From JAKOVR01 sp031415655 (GTDB lineage Bacteria > Actinomycetota > Acidimicrobiia > Acidimicrobiales > Acidimicrobilacustridaceae), in the NCBI GenBank assembly GCA_031415655.1, contig JANOSD010000056.1, positions 24,614-88,613 on the forward strand: 64,000 nt of DNA, written 5' to 3'. The translations under genes were made by a program, and so were the position numbers. The notes under the pieces were generated by a model. That model saw nothing but the letters and a program-made list of their open reading frames with translations, did no database searches and was not told the origin of the DNA. Below, piece after piece: positions 8,777-17,693 of the stretch; position 1 is the stretch's first letter, and each line of letters starts with the position of its first letter.

Positions 8777-11639
8777 TCCCGTCCTCTTCTGTCAACGCGA
8801 AGCGGCGGAAACGGCGATCTTCCTCGCCGAGGTGGCGGGACGGCACGGCTATCGCGATCACCAGTCCCGGCTTGACGGCCCGAACCAACTCCACAACCTG
8901 GGCCTACCCCGTGTGGGTCTCAAGATGGCTACGGGCAGCGGGAAGACGGTGGTGATGGCCATGCTCATCGCGTGGCAGACCATCAACAAGGTGCACAGCC
9001 CCCGCAACGCCCATTTCGCCAAACGGTTCCTCGTGGTCACGCCGGGCATCACTATCAAGGACCGTCTGCGAGTACTTCAGCCCAGCAATCCCGCCAACTA
9101 TTACCGGGAGCGCGACCTTGTGCCCGCTGATCTGTGGGCGGCGTTGTTACAGGCCGAGGTGAGCATCACCAACTACCACTCGTTCCTCCTGAAGGACGAC
9201 AAGGTGATCAAGGGCGTGGCGTCGAACACGAAGAAGCTGCTCAGCTACGGCCGCGACCCCATGGGCGGCGATCCGTTCAAAGAGTCCCCCGAACAGATGG
9301 TGGCCCGTGTGCTCGCCGACCTCGGCGGGCGGAGCGGCAGCCGCGCCAACGAGATCGTGGTGTTCAACGACGAGGCGCACCACTGCTACCGCGATAAGCC
9401 TCTCGACGATCCCGATGCCGTGGCCGCCGCCCTCACCGCCGAAGCCAAGAAGGAAGCCAAGGAACGCAGCGAAAGCGCCCGGGTGTGGTTCAAGGGCATC
9501 CAGGCAGTCCACAAGCAGGTGGGCATCAAGGCGATCTACGACCTCTCCGCCACGCCGTTTTACCTCTCGGGTTCGGGTTATCTCGAGGGCTACATCTTCC
9601 CCTGGGTCGTGAGCGACTTCTCCCTCATGGACGCCATCGAGAGCGGCATCGTGAAGATCCCCCGCGTGCCGATCGACGACGACGCCGCCGACAATCGCGT
9701 CACCTACCTCCGTCTTTGGGACCACGTGGGCGACAAGCTCCCCAAGAAGCGTGTCGCTGCCGCAAAGGGCGCCCCGAACCCCCACGCCACCAACCCCAAC
9801 GCCTCGACCACCAACGAGTGGGTGCCACCGGTGGCCCTCGAAGGGGCGCTGCATTCCCTGCACCGGAGCTATGAGCGAGCCTTCGCCAAATGGCAGACCG
9901 AGCTCGAAGCGCTCGGTGAGCCTCCGCCGGTGATGATCGTGGTTTGCCCGAACACCGTGGTCAGCAAGTTGGTGTTCGACTGGGTGGCCGGCATCGAGGT
10001 GCCCGCGCCCACGCTCGACGAGCCCGACCGCTCGCTCCTCAAGCCCGGCAACCTTGACCTCCTGAGCAACGTGGTCGACGGCTCGTGGGCCAACCGTCAA
10101 CGCACGATTCTGATCGACTCGGCCCAGCTCGAATCGGGCGACGCCATGAGCGCCGACTTCAAGCTCGCGGCCGCCCACGAGATCGACGCGTTCAAGCGGG
10201 CGTTCCGCCTCAGCAATCCCGGTTCCGATCCGGACTCGCTCAAAGATGAGGACCTCCTCCGCGAGGTGATGAACACCGTTGGCAAGAAAGGCAAACTCGG
10301 CGAGCACATCCGGTGCGTGGTGAGCGTGAGCATGCTCACCGAAGGTTGGGATGCCAACACCGTCACCCACGTGCTCGGCATCCGCCGCTTCGGGAGCCAG
10401 CTTCTGTGCGAGCAGGTGGTGGGTCGGGGTCTGCGCCGACGCAGTTATGTGGTGAACGACGACGGCCGCTTCGAGCCGGAATACGCCGAGGTCTACGGCG
10501 TGCCCTTTGCCTTCATCCCCACGTCGGGCGGGCAGCCGAACGACGTTCCCACCAAGCCGCCGCCCACCACGATCTATGCCGTACCCGAACGGGCCGACCT
10601 CCGCATCGTGTTCCCCCGTCTCGCCGGCTACCGGGTGGAGATCCCCGACGAGGTGTTCTTCGCCGACTTCGACGCCACCGACGCTGCCTTTGAGGTGAAC
10701 GCCGAGAGCTTGGCCACGTGGACCCAGACCGGCGGCATCGTGGGCGGTACCGAGGAGCAGTCGCTTGACCATCACCGCAACGCCCGCCCCCAACAGGTGG
10801 CCTACGCCCTCGCCCGCACCCTGGTGCGCACCAAGTTCACCGTGCTCGACGGCGCCGAGCGTCCGTGGCTGTTTCCGCAGTTGGTGCGGCTCACCCGGCA
10901 GTGGCTCGATCAGTGCGTCACCTTCGCCGACGACCTCCCGATGGGCACGCTGCTCCTCAGCGAAGTGAACCATTCGGCCGCCGAACGTCTCTACGGCATC
11001 ATCGCCGCCCAGGACGGGAACCGGCCCGAGGTGCTCCAACCCATCTTCTCGCCCACGAGCGCAGTGGGTTCCACCGACGACGTCTTCTTCGCCACCCGGC
11101 AGTACCCCACGCCCACCATCAAGAGCCACGTCAGTCACTTCATCGCCGACGGTGCGGCCGGTACCGGCGGCAACACGTGGGAACAGAAGGCGGCGAGCCT
11201 GCTCGAACGGCTACCCGACGTGGCGGCGTTCGTGAAGAACGACCGCATGGACTTCACGATTCCCTACGTGCACGCCGGGCGCACCCACGAGTACAAACCG
11301 GACTTCCTGGTGCGCCTCACCCCCCGTCCGGGCGAGCCCACTTTCGCCCACAATCCGGCGGCGTGTCGCACGCTCATTATCGAGATGAGCGGCTACGAGA
11401 AACGCAAACACGATGGCGGTCAAACCGACACGAAGGCGTTCACCGCCGAGCGCACCTGGTGCTCGGCCATCAACAACCACGGCGGCTTCGGCGTGTGGCA
11501 TTTCCTCGAGGTAACCGACATCAACCATCTGGTCGACGCTGTCACCAACGCCATCGATCGCCTTCATGCGCAACCGCTCCCGGCCGTCGCCTTCACCGGC
11601 CTCGTCGATTCCACCACCGGATCGAGTGAGGTGGCGTGA
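8763..11639 (+). CDS. Type III-like restriction endonuclease/helicase, main part
   Basis: About 958 codons forming the rest of the Res subunit. SF2 helicase motifs are in order: MATGSGKT (Walker A, 8924-8947), VVFNDEAHH (DEAH box, near 9357), LSATPFY (motif III) and QVVGRGLRRR (motif VI, near 10415). The C-terminal PD-(D/E)xK-like nuclease region contains YKPDFLVRL and then LIIEMSGYEK, where relatives usually have a lysine two residues after the glutamate (ExK). Here that residue is serine, so cleavage activity is doubtful. The partner methylase lies downstream at 13312. No start codon with a ribosome site opens this part, so it depends on the N-terminal fragment at 8393. Family resemblance is to the restriction enzymes paired with N6/N4 beta-class methylases. 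Confidence 0.85.
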   Translation, partial: PTRDDPVLFCQREAAETAIFLAEVAGRHGYRDHQSRLDGPNQLHNLGLPRVGLKMATGSGKTVVMAMLIAWQTINKVHSPRNAHFAKRFLVVTPGITIKDRLRVLQPSNPANYYRERDLVPADLWAALLQAEVSITNYHSFLLKDDKVIKGVASNTKKLLSYGRDPMGGDPFKESPEQMVARVLADLGGRSGSRANEIVVFNDEAHHCYRDKPLDDPDAVAAALTAEAKKEAKERSESARVWFKGIQAVHKQVGIKAIYDLSATPFYLSGSGYLEGYIFPWVVSDFSLMDAIESGIVKIPRVPIDDDAADNRVTYLRLWDHVGDKLPKKRVAAAKGAPNPHATNPNASTTNEWVPPVALEGALHSLHRSYERAFAKWQTELEALGEPPPVMIVVCPNTVVSKLVFDWVAGIEVPAPTLDEPDRSLLKPGNLDLLSNVVDGSWANRQRTILIDSAQLESGDAMSADFKLAAAHEIDAFKRAFRLSNPGSDPDSLKDEDLLREVMNTVGKKGKLGEHIRCVVSVSMLTEGWDANTVTHVLGIRRFGSQLLCEQVVGRGLRRRSYVVNDDGRFEPEYAEVYGVPFAFIPTSGGQPNDVPTKPPPTTIYAVPERADLRIVFPRLAGYRVEIPDEVFFADFDATDAAFEVNAESLATWTQTGGIVGGTEEQSLDHHRNARPQQVAYALARTLVRTKFTVLDGAERPWLFPQLVRLTRQWLDQCVTFADDLPMGTLLLSEVNHSAAERLYGIIAAQDGNRPEVLQPIFSPTSAVGSTDDVFFATRQYPTPTIKSHVSHFIADGAAGTGGNTWEQKAASLLERLPDVAAFVKNDRMDFTIPYVHAGRTHEYKPDFLVRLTPRPGEPTFAHNPAACRTLIIEMSGYEKRKHDGGQTDTKAFTAERTWCSAINNHGGFGVWHFLEVTDINHLVDAVTNAIDRLHAQPLPAVAFTGLVDSTTGSSEVA

Positions 11640-11656
11640 TGAGACCCGTCGCAATC

Positions 11657-11950
11657 TCAGTCGACGTTCCACGGCACGATGGCGACGATCTCGATCCACG
11701 GCTCGCTCCCCAACGAACGCACGCACCACACGATGCACCAATCCTCGGTGAGCCCGGGTCCGCGCACCCTCGTGACCCGGGCCAGGTCACCCAGCGTTCC
11801 CGAAAACGACCGGGTGACGAGGCGGGGATCGAACGGATTTTCGTTGATCGCATCGAGGACTCGATTCACCTCGGCGGTCAATGTGTTCGACGATCCGCGT
11901 TCGATGCGGGTAAGTGCTTCGTCGGCTTCCGGCGAATAGTAGGAATTCAT
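11657..11950 (-). CDS. RelE/ParE-like toxin candidate
   Basis: A 97-residue protein, MNSYYSPEADEALTRIERGS..., with the helix-strand layout of RelE/ParE toxins: an N-terminal helical pair, then DPRLVTRSFSG, LARVTRVRGPG and a closing strand WIEIVAIVPW. The start is the ATG at 11950, with AAGGAG only one base upstream, so a weak or leaderless start is possible. It is divergent from an AbrB-like gene across a short gap holding an inverted repeat, an arrangement suggesting a pair sharing one operator. The toxin role is inferred; no catalytic residues can be assigned. Confidence 0.55.
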   Translation of the reverse strand: MNSYYSPEADEALTRIERGSSNTLTAEVNRVLDAINENPFDPRLVTRSFSGTLGDLARVTRVRGPGLTEDWCIVWCVRSLGSEPWIEIVAIVPWNVD

Positions 11951-11963
11951 GCTCCTTACGGTA

Positions 11964-11980
11964 ATAGCATGAAATGCTAT
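11964..11980. promoter_or_regulatory. Inverted repeat between divergent toxin/antitoxin-like genes
   Basis: ATAGCAT-GAA-ATGCTAT lies in an AT-rich 88-base gap between the two divergent start codons, the expected place for a shared operator. Confidence 0.5.
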
Positions 11981-12038
11981 GAAACAACCCTTCAATATGT
12001 TGGGGTAATTGGGCGATTGGGCGCTATGGTTCCCGCCC

Positions 12039-12485
12039 ATGGAAACGGTCATCAAACTCGATCAGCGGCGCCGTACCAGCCTGGCCAAGGTCGGACGCTC
12101 GGAACACCACGAATACGCCGTCTACGAACGCGAAGATGGAAGCCTGCTGCTCACGCCTGTCGTGCTTATGCCGGCCGATCTCGAAGCTCGTCTGCTCGCC
12201 GATCCGGCGATCCGCAAGGCGTTGGAGGAGTCGCAGTCCGTCCGCAAGGAGGATCTGATTCCCTACCGTGGACCCGGCGGGATCCGCGAGCGACTGGTGA
12301 AGTCAATCGCCGAGAGGGAGCGCGAGGAAGCCGCTGCTATGGGTACCGGTGCGATGGCTACCGAGGCGGTGTCGGACGACCGGGAGCCCTCGGCGCGCAA
12401 CACCGCCAGAGGCACCGTGAAGAGCCCGTCGAAGAAGGCCGCGGCGCCCCGCACGAAGTCCTCGTCGGCGAAATCCCCGTCGTAA
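12039..12485 (+). CDS. AbrB-like DNA-binding protein with a disordered tail
   Basis: A 148-residue protein. Residues 1-50 (METVIKLDQRRRTSLAKVGR, then YAVYEREDGSLLLTPVVLM) have the swapped-hairpin pattern of AbrB/SpoVT antitoxin-like domains. A helical stretch follows (residues 50-105), then a Lys/Ser/Ala-rich low-complexity tail. It starts at ATG 12039. It may regulate itself and the divergent toxin-like gene through the inverted repeat between them. Assignment rests on pattern, not a signature residue. Confidence 0.55.
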   Translation: METVIKLDQRRRTSLAKVGRSEHHEYAVYEREDGSLLLTPVVLMPADLEARLLADPAIRKALEESQSVRKEDLIPYRGPGGIRERLVKSIAEREREEAAAMGTGAMATEAVSDDREPSARNTARGTVKSPSKKAAAPRTKSSSAKSPS

Positions 12486-12571
12486 GGATCGCGCACCCCC
12501 ACGACCGGCGAGACTTGTCACAGGCATCGCGGCCGGGGTTGTGTCGTGATCAGACGCTGCCGATGGCGTGC

Positions 12572-12964
12572 TCAGTGGGGCGCGACGACGGCCACGCCGT
12601 GCGCCCGGGCGGCGTCGGCAAGGCGATCGTCGTAGGTGACGATCCCTTCGAGGGCGTCGCCCAACTCCAACGCCGACGCCAGATGCAGAGCGTCGAGGCT
12701 CCGCAAGAGTGGCGAGTCGAGCATTCCCGCCCGCTCGTAGGTGGAGGTGGCCACCGTGTGGATGACGACGGCCCGCAGCACCGAGTGAACCTGCGACAGG
12801 CGGTGTGGCGCTGCTCGCCGAACGGCTCGCTGGAGCTCGGTACGGATCAAATCGCTGGAGCGAATGTTGCCCTCGTTCGCCGTGGCGAACCGAACCATGG
12901 CGGTGGAGTGCGGCTCGCGCACGACCAGCTTCATCGCCGCGGAACTGTCGAGGTAGTACGGCAT
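12572..12964 (-). CDS. vapC: VapC-family PIN ribonuclease toxin
   Basis: A 130-residue PIN domain with all expected acidic residues: Asp6 in MPYYLDSSAAMKL, Glu43 in RTELQRA, Asp91 in LRSLDALHLASA and Asp112/113 in VTYDDRLADAA. PIN toxins of this group cut tRNA or rRNA when the antitoxin is degraded. The antitoxin gene lies 5 bases upstream on the same strand, the usual order. The module is inserted between the res and mod genes on the opposite strand. Confidence 0.9.
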   Translation of the reverse strand: MPYYLDSSAAMKLVVREPHSTAMVRFATANEGNIRSSDLIRTELQRAVRRAAPHRLSQVHSVLRAVVIHTVATSTYERAGMLDSPLLRSLDALHLASALELGDALEGIVTYDDRLADAARAHGVAVVAPH

Positions 12965-12969
12965 TGGGA

Positions 12970-13248
12970 TCAGTACCGCTCGTCGTCGCGCATGGTCTGC
13001 AGCACGTCGCTCAGCACGGGTTCGCCCTTGCGTCGTGCGGGTGGCATTCCCAACTCTGCGAACGTACCTGTCGCCGGCCGCACCCGACCGGCAGCCTCGA
13101 GGGCAGCGAGGGGATCAGCGATGAGTGGCACGATTCGGGCCACGGGCCGGCCGCGGTCGGTGATGGTGATCACCTCGCCAGCGGCGGCCTCGGCCACCAC
13201 GGCCGAGGCGTTCTGCTTGAGGGCTCGAATACCAACTGTCTTCGTCAT
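12970..13248 (-). CDS. vapB: Phd/YefM-type antitoxin
   Basis: A 92-residue protein beginning MTKTVGIRALKQNASAVVAE and then EVITITDRGRPVARIVPL, the Phd/YefM fold that binds DNA with its N-terminus. The C-terminal part (LAALEAAGRVRPATG onward) would be the toxin-neutralising tail. It is cotranscribed with the PIN toxin 5 bases downstream. A short palindrome lies just before its start codon and probably mediates autorepression. Confidence 0.9.
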   Translation of the reverse strand: MTKTVGIRALKQNASAVVAEAAAGEVITITDRGRPVARIVPLIADPLAALEAAGRVRPATGTFAELGMPPARRKGEPVLSDVLQTMRDDERY

Positions 13249-13251
13249 GTT

Positions 13252-13262
13252 CTACATAGTAG
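13252..13262. promoter_or_regulatory. Palindrome upstream of the vapBC pair
   Basis: CTACATAGTAG, a near-perfect palindrome, ends 4 bases before the antitoxin start codon on the minus strand. Autorepression is an inference from position. Confidence 0.35.
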
Positions 13263-13311
13263 CTCATTGCCGCTCGGGCGCCGCCCGGATTTCGGGGAGG
13301 ATCTAGTTCGC

Positions 13312-15624
13312 ATGCCCGCCAAGAAAGCTGCCAACACCAGGAAGGCCCCGGCCCGGGCGTCGGGGCCCACCAAGGTCGACGCCATCACCCACGCCGACAA
13401 GCGCACCAACCTGCCCACCGCCGACGCCCAGGAGTTCGTCACGCCCGAGGTGGAGACCGTGCAATCGCTCACCTATCCCCGCCGTCCCGAGCTCGATCCG
13501 CAGCTCGTGTGGCGGGGGAAGGACGGTCAGGACGCCGACGGCGAGTTCGAGGTGGACGCCCCGCCGATCTACATCCAGGAGAAGATCGACCCTCGGGTGC
13601 TGGTGGAGAACCTCCGCCAGACCGCCGCCCAGAACCATGGCACCGAACCCGAGCTCACGCTGTTCGACACGTTCGATGGGCTGGGCGAGCTCGACCTCGT
13701 GGACTTTTACCAGCACGACGCCAACTGGTCGAACCGCATGATCCTCGGCGACTCGCTCCAGGTGATGGCCAGCCTCAGCGAGCGGGAGGCGCTGCGGGGG
13801 AAGGTGCAGATGATCTATCTCGACCCGCCGTATGGCATCAAGTTCGGCAGCAACTGGCAGGTGAGCGCCCGCAAACGCGACGTGAAGGACGGCAAGCTCG
13901 AGGACGCGTCGCGTGAGGTGGAGCAGATCAAAGCGTTCCGTGATACGTGGGAGTTGGGCATCCACTCGTATCTCACCTACCTGCGCGACCGCCTCACGGT
14001 GGCCCGGGACCTGTTGACGGACAGCGGCTCGATCTTCGTCCAGATCGGCGACGAAAACGTCCACCTCGTCCGCTCGTTGTTGGACGAAGTCTTCGGCAGC
14101 GAAAACTTCGTGAGCCAGATCACGGTGCGAACGACCATGGGAGCGACCGCGCAGATGCTCCCGAATACTGCTGACTTCGTGCTTTGGTACGGGCGATCCG
14201 TAGACGATCTCAAGTACCGGGCATTGTTCTCAGCAAAGGATTTCGCGTCCGGTGGTTCGTTGTACCGACTTATTCAGAGAGCCGACGGCAGCGAACGGCG
14301 TGCGACGAACGATGAGCTCTCCGGGGCCGTTTCCCTTGCCCCCGGGGAACGTCTCTTCCGTCCGGACAATCTCACTAGCCAGCGACCGCCGGGGTCATTC
14401 CCGGTGGAAGTGTATGGGCGGACCTACCTTCCGGGCAGGGGCTACTGGAAGACCAGCCCCGAGGGCATGCGTCGGCTCGCTGATGCGGGCCGGCTCCGTC
14501 CGACCATCACGGGCGCGAGCATCCAGTATCTGCGTCTGCTGGAGGACTTTCCGGCGATGCCGATCAACAACGTCTGGACTGACATGGGAACCGGGTCCTT
14601 CACCGATGAGAAGGTCTACGTCGTTCAGACGAACGTAAAGGTCATCCAGCGGTGCATGCTCATGTGCACCGATCCGGGGGATCTCGTCATTGATCCGACG
14701 TGTGGCAGTGGGACGACGGCGTATGTGGCGGAGCAGTGGGGAAGGCGGTGGATCACGGTCGACACGTCCCGCGTCGCCCTCGCCTTGGCGCGGCAGCGGT
14801 TGATGGGGGCCAAGTTCCCCTACTTCTTGCTCGCCGATTCCGAGGACGGCCGCAAGAAGGAGCAGGAGCTCACCGCCCAACAGTTGCCGCCCACCGAGAA
14901 CGCCGGCGACATCCGCCACGGGTTCGTGTACGAGCGGGTGCAGCACATCACGCTGAAGTCGATCGCCAACAACCCCGACATCGTCGAGGGCATGAGTCGG
15001 GCCGACATCGACGCCGCCATCAAACGTCATGCGGACTTCGAACTCCTCTACGACAAGCCCTACGAGGACAAGGCCAAGGTGCGCGTCACCGGCCCGTTCA
15101 CCGTGGAGAGCCTGTCGCCCCACCGGTCGCTGGCCTACGCGTCGTCGGGCGACCCCGACCGCTCGGCCCTCGGCGCCGAGGCCGCCGCCCTTGCGTCGCA
15201 GGCCGAGGTGCTCGGCGGGCTCGACCCGTCGGGCTCCGGGTTCGAGCAGACGATCCTCGACAACCTGGCCAAGGCCGGCGTGCAGAACGGCCGCCGCAAC
15301 GAGCGGCTCACCTTCGACACCGTCGACCCCTACGCCGGCGTGCACATTCAAGCCATCGGCCGGCGCGAGGCCGTAGAGTTCGATCACCCCACCGACGCCG
15401 GTGGCCGTGCTGCTCCCAGTGCCGACGGAACCGCCGCCGCCGACGCCCCACCCGTCGGCGACGGGTCTCCAGCCCAACCGCCTCCCCGGGCTCCCCGCAT
15501 GCCAACGGATTGTCGTCGTCCGCCGCCCGGCTCGCTGATGCCCCGCTCGCCGACGGTGGCCAGCCGCGCAAGGTCGGCATCGCCATCGGCCCGCAGTACG
15601 GAACGGTGGGCCAGGGGTTCGTGA
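13312..15624 (+). CDS. Type III-like DNA adenine/cytosine methyltransferase, main part
   Basis: A beta-class N6/N4 amino-methyltransferase (Mod). The catalytic motif IYLDPPYGIKF lies near residues 169-179 and the SAM-binding motif DPTCGSGTTAY near 462-472; this order, catalytic before SAM, defines the beta class. A Lys/Ala-rich start (MPAKKAANTRKAPARASG) precedes it and GGGGAGG lies upstream of ATG 13312. The region between the motifs would hold target recognition. After residue about 700 the frame enters a Pro/Ala-rich linker and ends in out-of-phase text; the conserved C-terminal domain continues in another frame (listed next). It modifies the sites attacked by the Res subunit at 8763. Confidence 0.85.
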   Translation: MPAKKAANTRKAPARASGPTKVDAITHADKRTNLPTADAQEFVTPEVETVQSLTYPRRPELDPQLVWRGKDGQDADGEFEVDAPPIYIQEKIDPRVLVENLRQTAAQNHGTEPELTLFDTFDGLGELDLVDFYQHDANWSNRMILGDSLQVMASLSEREALRGKVQMIYLDPPYGIKFGSNWQVSARKRDVKDGKLEDASREVEQIKAFRDTWELGIHSYLTYLRDRLTVARDLLTDSGSIFVQIGDENVHLVRSLLDEVFGSENFVSQITVRTTMGATAQMLPNTADFVLWYGRSVDDLKYRALFSAKDFASGGSLYRLIQRADGSERRATNDELSGAVSLAPGERLFRPDNLTSQRPPGSFPVEVYGRTYLPGRGYWKTSPEGMRRLADAGRLRPTITGASIQYLRLLEDFPAMPINNVWTDMGTGSFTDEKVYVVQTNVKVIQRCMLMCTDPGDLVIDPTCGSGTTAYVAEQWGRRWITVDTSRVALALARQRLMGAKFPYFLLADSEDGRKKEQELTAQQLPPTENAGDIRHGFVYERVQHITLKSIANNPDIVEGMSRADIDAAIKRHADFELLYDKPYEDKAKVRVTGPFTVESLSPHRSLAYASSGDPDRSALGAEAAALASQAEVLGGLDPSGSGFEQTILDNLAKAGVQNGRRNERLTFDTVDPYAGVHIQAIGRREAVEFDHPTDAGGRAAPSADGTAAADAPPVGDGSPAQPPPRAPRMPTDCRRPPPGSLMPRSPTVASRARSASPSARSTERWARGS

Positions 15625-16238
15625 AAGCCGCCGCCAAGGAGGCGATCGCCGACGGCGAGATCGACTTGCTCTGCGTGCTCGCGTTCGCGTTCGACCCCAC
15701 GGTGGTGGGCACCACCGATGATGCCGTGGCGTCTACGGAAGGCTTCGCGTCGGTGGCGGCGGAACGTCAACTCGGCAAAGTGCCGGTGCTGTTGGTGCGC
15801 ATGAACGCCGACCTCGTGATGGGCGAGGACCTCAAGAAGACCGGCGCTGGCAATCTCTTCACGGTGTTCGGCGAACCCGACATCGACGTCGTGGAGGTGG
15901 AGGGCGACCAACTCGCCGTCACCCTGCGTGGCGTCGACGTGTACGACCCCACCACGGGCGAGGTGCGGTCGAGCGGCACCGACCAGGTGGCGTTGTGGAT
16001 GGTCGACACGAACTACAACGGCGAGAGCTTCTTCGTCCGGCACTGCTACTTCACCGGCGGACAGGACCCCTACAAACGACTGCGCACCGCCTTGAAGGCC
16101 GACGTCGACGAGGACGCCTGGGCGTCGCTCTACTCCGACACCAGCCGCCCCTTCGCCAAGCCCACCACCGGCAAGATCGCCGTCAAAGTCATCAACGACT
16201 ACGGCGACGAAGTCATGACCACCCTCGATTCCCCATGA
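15510..16238 (+). pseudogene. Methyltransferase C-terminal domain, out of frame
   Basis: A 220-residue domain (KVGIAIGPQYGTVGQGFVKA ... DYGDEVMTTLDS) that in related Mod proteins is fused in frame to the methylase. Here it is shifted by one base relative to the upstream reading frame, the switch lying in the Pro/Ala-rich linker between about 15380 and 15560. The only in-frame start nearby is a TTG at 15510 without a ribosome site, so this is probably a frameshifted tail rather than a separate gene. A near-identical copy occurs 7,365 bp downstream and does have a usable start. Confidence 0.65.
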
Positions 16239-16312
16239 CCCGAGCCGTCATGACCCGAGCCCTCATGACCCCAACTCCCGCAGCAGCCCCCCAAATGCTG
16301 CGCGCCCCCAAT

Positions 16313-16385
16313 TGCTGCGCGGACAAACCTGCGACGCTCAGCCCGACTATTTCGGGCTCACCATCGCAGGTTTGTCCGCGCAGCA
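16313..16385. repeat. Palindromic repeat family A, copy 2
   Basis: Perfect 22-bp inverted arms beginning TGCTGCGCGGACAAACC, enclosing ACGCTCAGCCCGA and a nested AGCCCGA/TCGGGCT stem. It lies between the methylase tail and the HAD remnant and cuts off the end of the latter. Confidence 0.8.
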
Positions 16386-16805
16386 TCTCCACGTTGGCCT
16401 GGAGGTCCACGAGGGCATCACCGACGTACACCGGGTGCTGGGATTGCGCGTGGCGTGGCGCATCGCCAACCGGAGGGGCTGTTGGCTGGGCTTGATGGCG
16501 GCGGTGTCGTGGTGCGTGACAACCGGGACGAAGGCCGCGGTGGGGAAGAAGGTGTCGAGCAGTCGGGAGACGGACCTCCTGTGCGCACGGGTGACGATCC
16601 CCGTGGGCAAGCTCCGCCCCAGGCGCGAGAGGAGTTTGGGGATGCCGTGGAACGGCGAGACGCCCGCCTCTGTCGGCGCGCGGTTCACGTCGACCGGCAT
16701 GTGGCTACGGCGAAGGGAACGGAGCGCCTCGGCGGGGACGAGCGTGTGGTCGAGATCGGACAGCACCCGGGTGGGCCGCGCTCCGGTTGGTGATGGTCGA
16801 GTCAT
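16386..16805 (-). pseudogene. HAD-family hydrolase, frameshifted and truncated
   Basis: Opens MTRPSPTGARPTRVLSDLDH with the DxDxT-like nucleophile motif (SDLDHTLV) and continues through SLPTGIVTRAHRRSVSRLLD and a lysine in AAIKPSQQPL. The final motif appears as VYVGDALVDLQANVE, but one base out of phase. The shift coincides with a doubled GCGTG at about 16448-16457. Past ANVE the sequence runs into palindromic repeat A2, so the last part of the domain is missing. Probably a phosphoglycolate-phosphatase-like enzyme before decay. Confidence 0.7.
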
Positions 16806-16924
16806 CGGGGATCTGGCTTCGCTCTTTGCTGTGTGGGCCAACAGGGATTGCGGAACACTGAAGGCGTGGCGCGCCACAGAAGGGTTTGACGGTCGAGCGG
16901 TCGCCGCCGGCCACGTCGGACGTG

Positions 16925-17186
16925 TCGAGCGGCGAAATGCCGATGCGTCGCGCCAGTGAATCCGACGAGAGGGGCGTTCCCGCCGGAGCCTCGGCGGTTG
17001 TGCTCAACATCGCAGCCGCGGGGACCGCTCCGAACGGCTTCCTCAAGCTGTGGCCACGGGCGCGGCGAAGCGGAATGCGTCCACGTGAACTGGGTGACCG
17101 GGCGCACCGTGACCAACGCGGTGGCCGTGAAGCGAGGTACCGAATGCGCGTTGTCGTGTTCCACTGATCGGGGAGCGGTGATGTGA
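16925..17186 (+). pseudogene. Remnant of a secreted repeat-domain protein
   Basis: One frame reads GVPAGASAVVLNIAAAGTAP then NGFLKLWP; the next part, VNWVTGRTVTNAVAVKRGTE, is in another frame. Together they match a beta-rich domain common in actinobacterial exported proteins (VPAGASAVVLNV...GFLTxWP...TVANAVxVxxG). Neither end is present and at least one frameshift is needed, so it is a dead fragment. Confidence 0.6.
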
Positions 17187-17273
17187 TCGGTCACCCGACC
17201 TGTCTGTGGTGTAACGGCCGTCCAGTGGTTGACTGGGTGGTCGTGCGGAGAGCGATGGCCAACTATCGGTAGC

Positions 17274-17693
17274 ATGGCCATCGTGCCCGACTTCGCTTCG
17301 GCGTCGCGCCGACATCTCGACGACGCCAAGATGCTCAACGATTGTGATCGCCTTCCGAACGCGGATCATCTGGCGGGGCTCGCAGCGGAGTGTTCGATCA
17401 AGGAAATCCTTATCAGGGGTTTTGGTGTGAACATGTCGGCGGATGGAAAGCCAGAGGGCTTCGGTCTCCACGGCCACGATCTTTGGACGAAGGTGCGAAG
17501 GCTTCATCAGGGACGAAGTGGTCCCCGGTTCCAATCCCTGCTCCTGAGCAGTCCGTTCAACGATTGGGGCATCGAACAGCGCTATGACGACGGAGCCAGT
17601 ATTCAACAGTCCACGGTGATCGTTCACCTCACCGCAGCCGACAAGCTGTCGAAAATGCTCAGCGAGCTTGAGAAAACGAAGCGGTTGCCATGA
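17274..17693 (+). CDS. HEPN-like protein, first gene of a three-gene operon
   Basis: A 139-residue, mostly helical protein. SRRHLDDAKMLNDCDRLPNA followed by DHLAGLAAECSIKEIL and a late WGIEQRY segment have the layout of HEPN helices (a pair of long helices with an ExxxK-like turn, then a WxxxxRY helix). A classical RxxxxH RNase motif is not evident, so it may be a catalytically inert partner rather than a toxin. The start at ATG 17274 gives the shortest sensible protein. Its TGA overlaps the ATG of the ATPase gene by 4 bases (ATGA), so translation is coupled. The HEPN call is by pattern and needs profile confirmation. Confidence 0.6.
   Translation: MAIVPDFASASRRHLDDAKMLNDCDRLPNADHLAGLAAECSIKEILIRGFGVNMSADGKPEGFGLHGHDLWTKVRRLHQGRSGPRFQSLLLSSPFNDWGIEQRYDDGASIQQSTVIVHLTAADKLSKMLSELEKTKRLP

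Noticed and set aside
9147..11138. 663-codon open frame on the minus strand opposite the restriction subunit
   Set aside because: Antisense shadow of a high-GC gene: His/Gly/Asp/Val-rich composition with no family resemblance, while the plus strand has complete helicase motifs.
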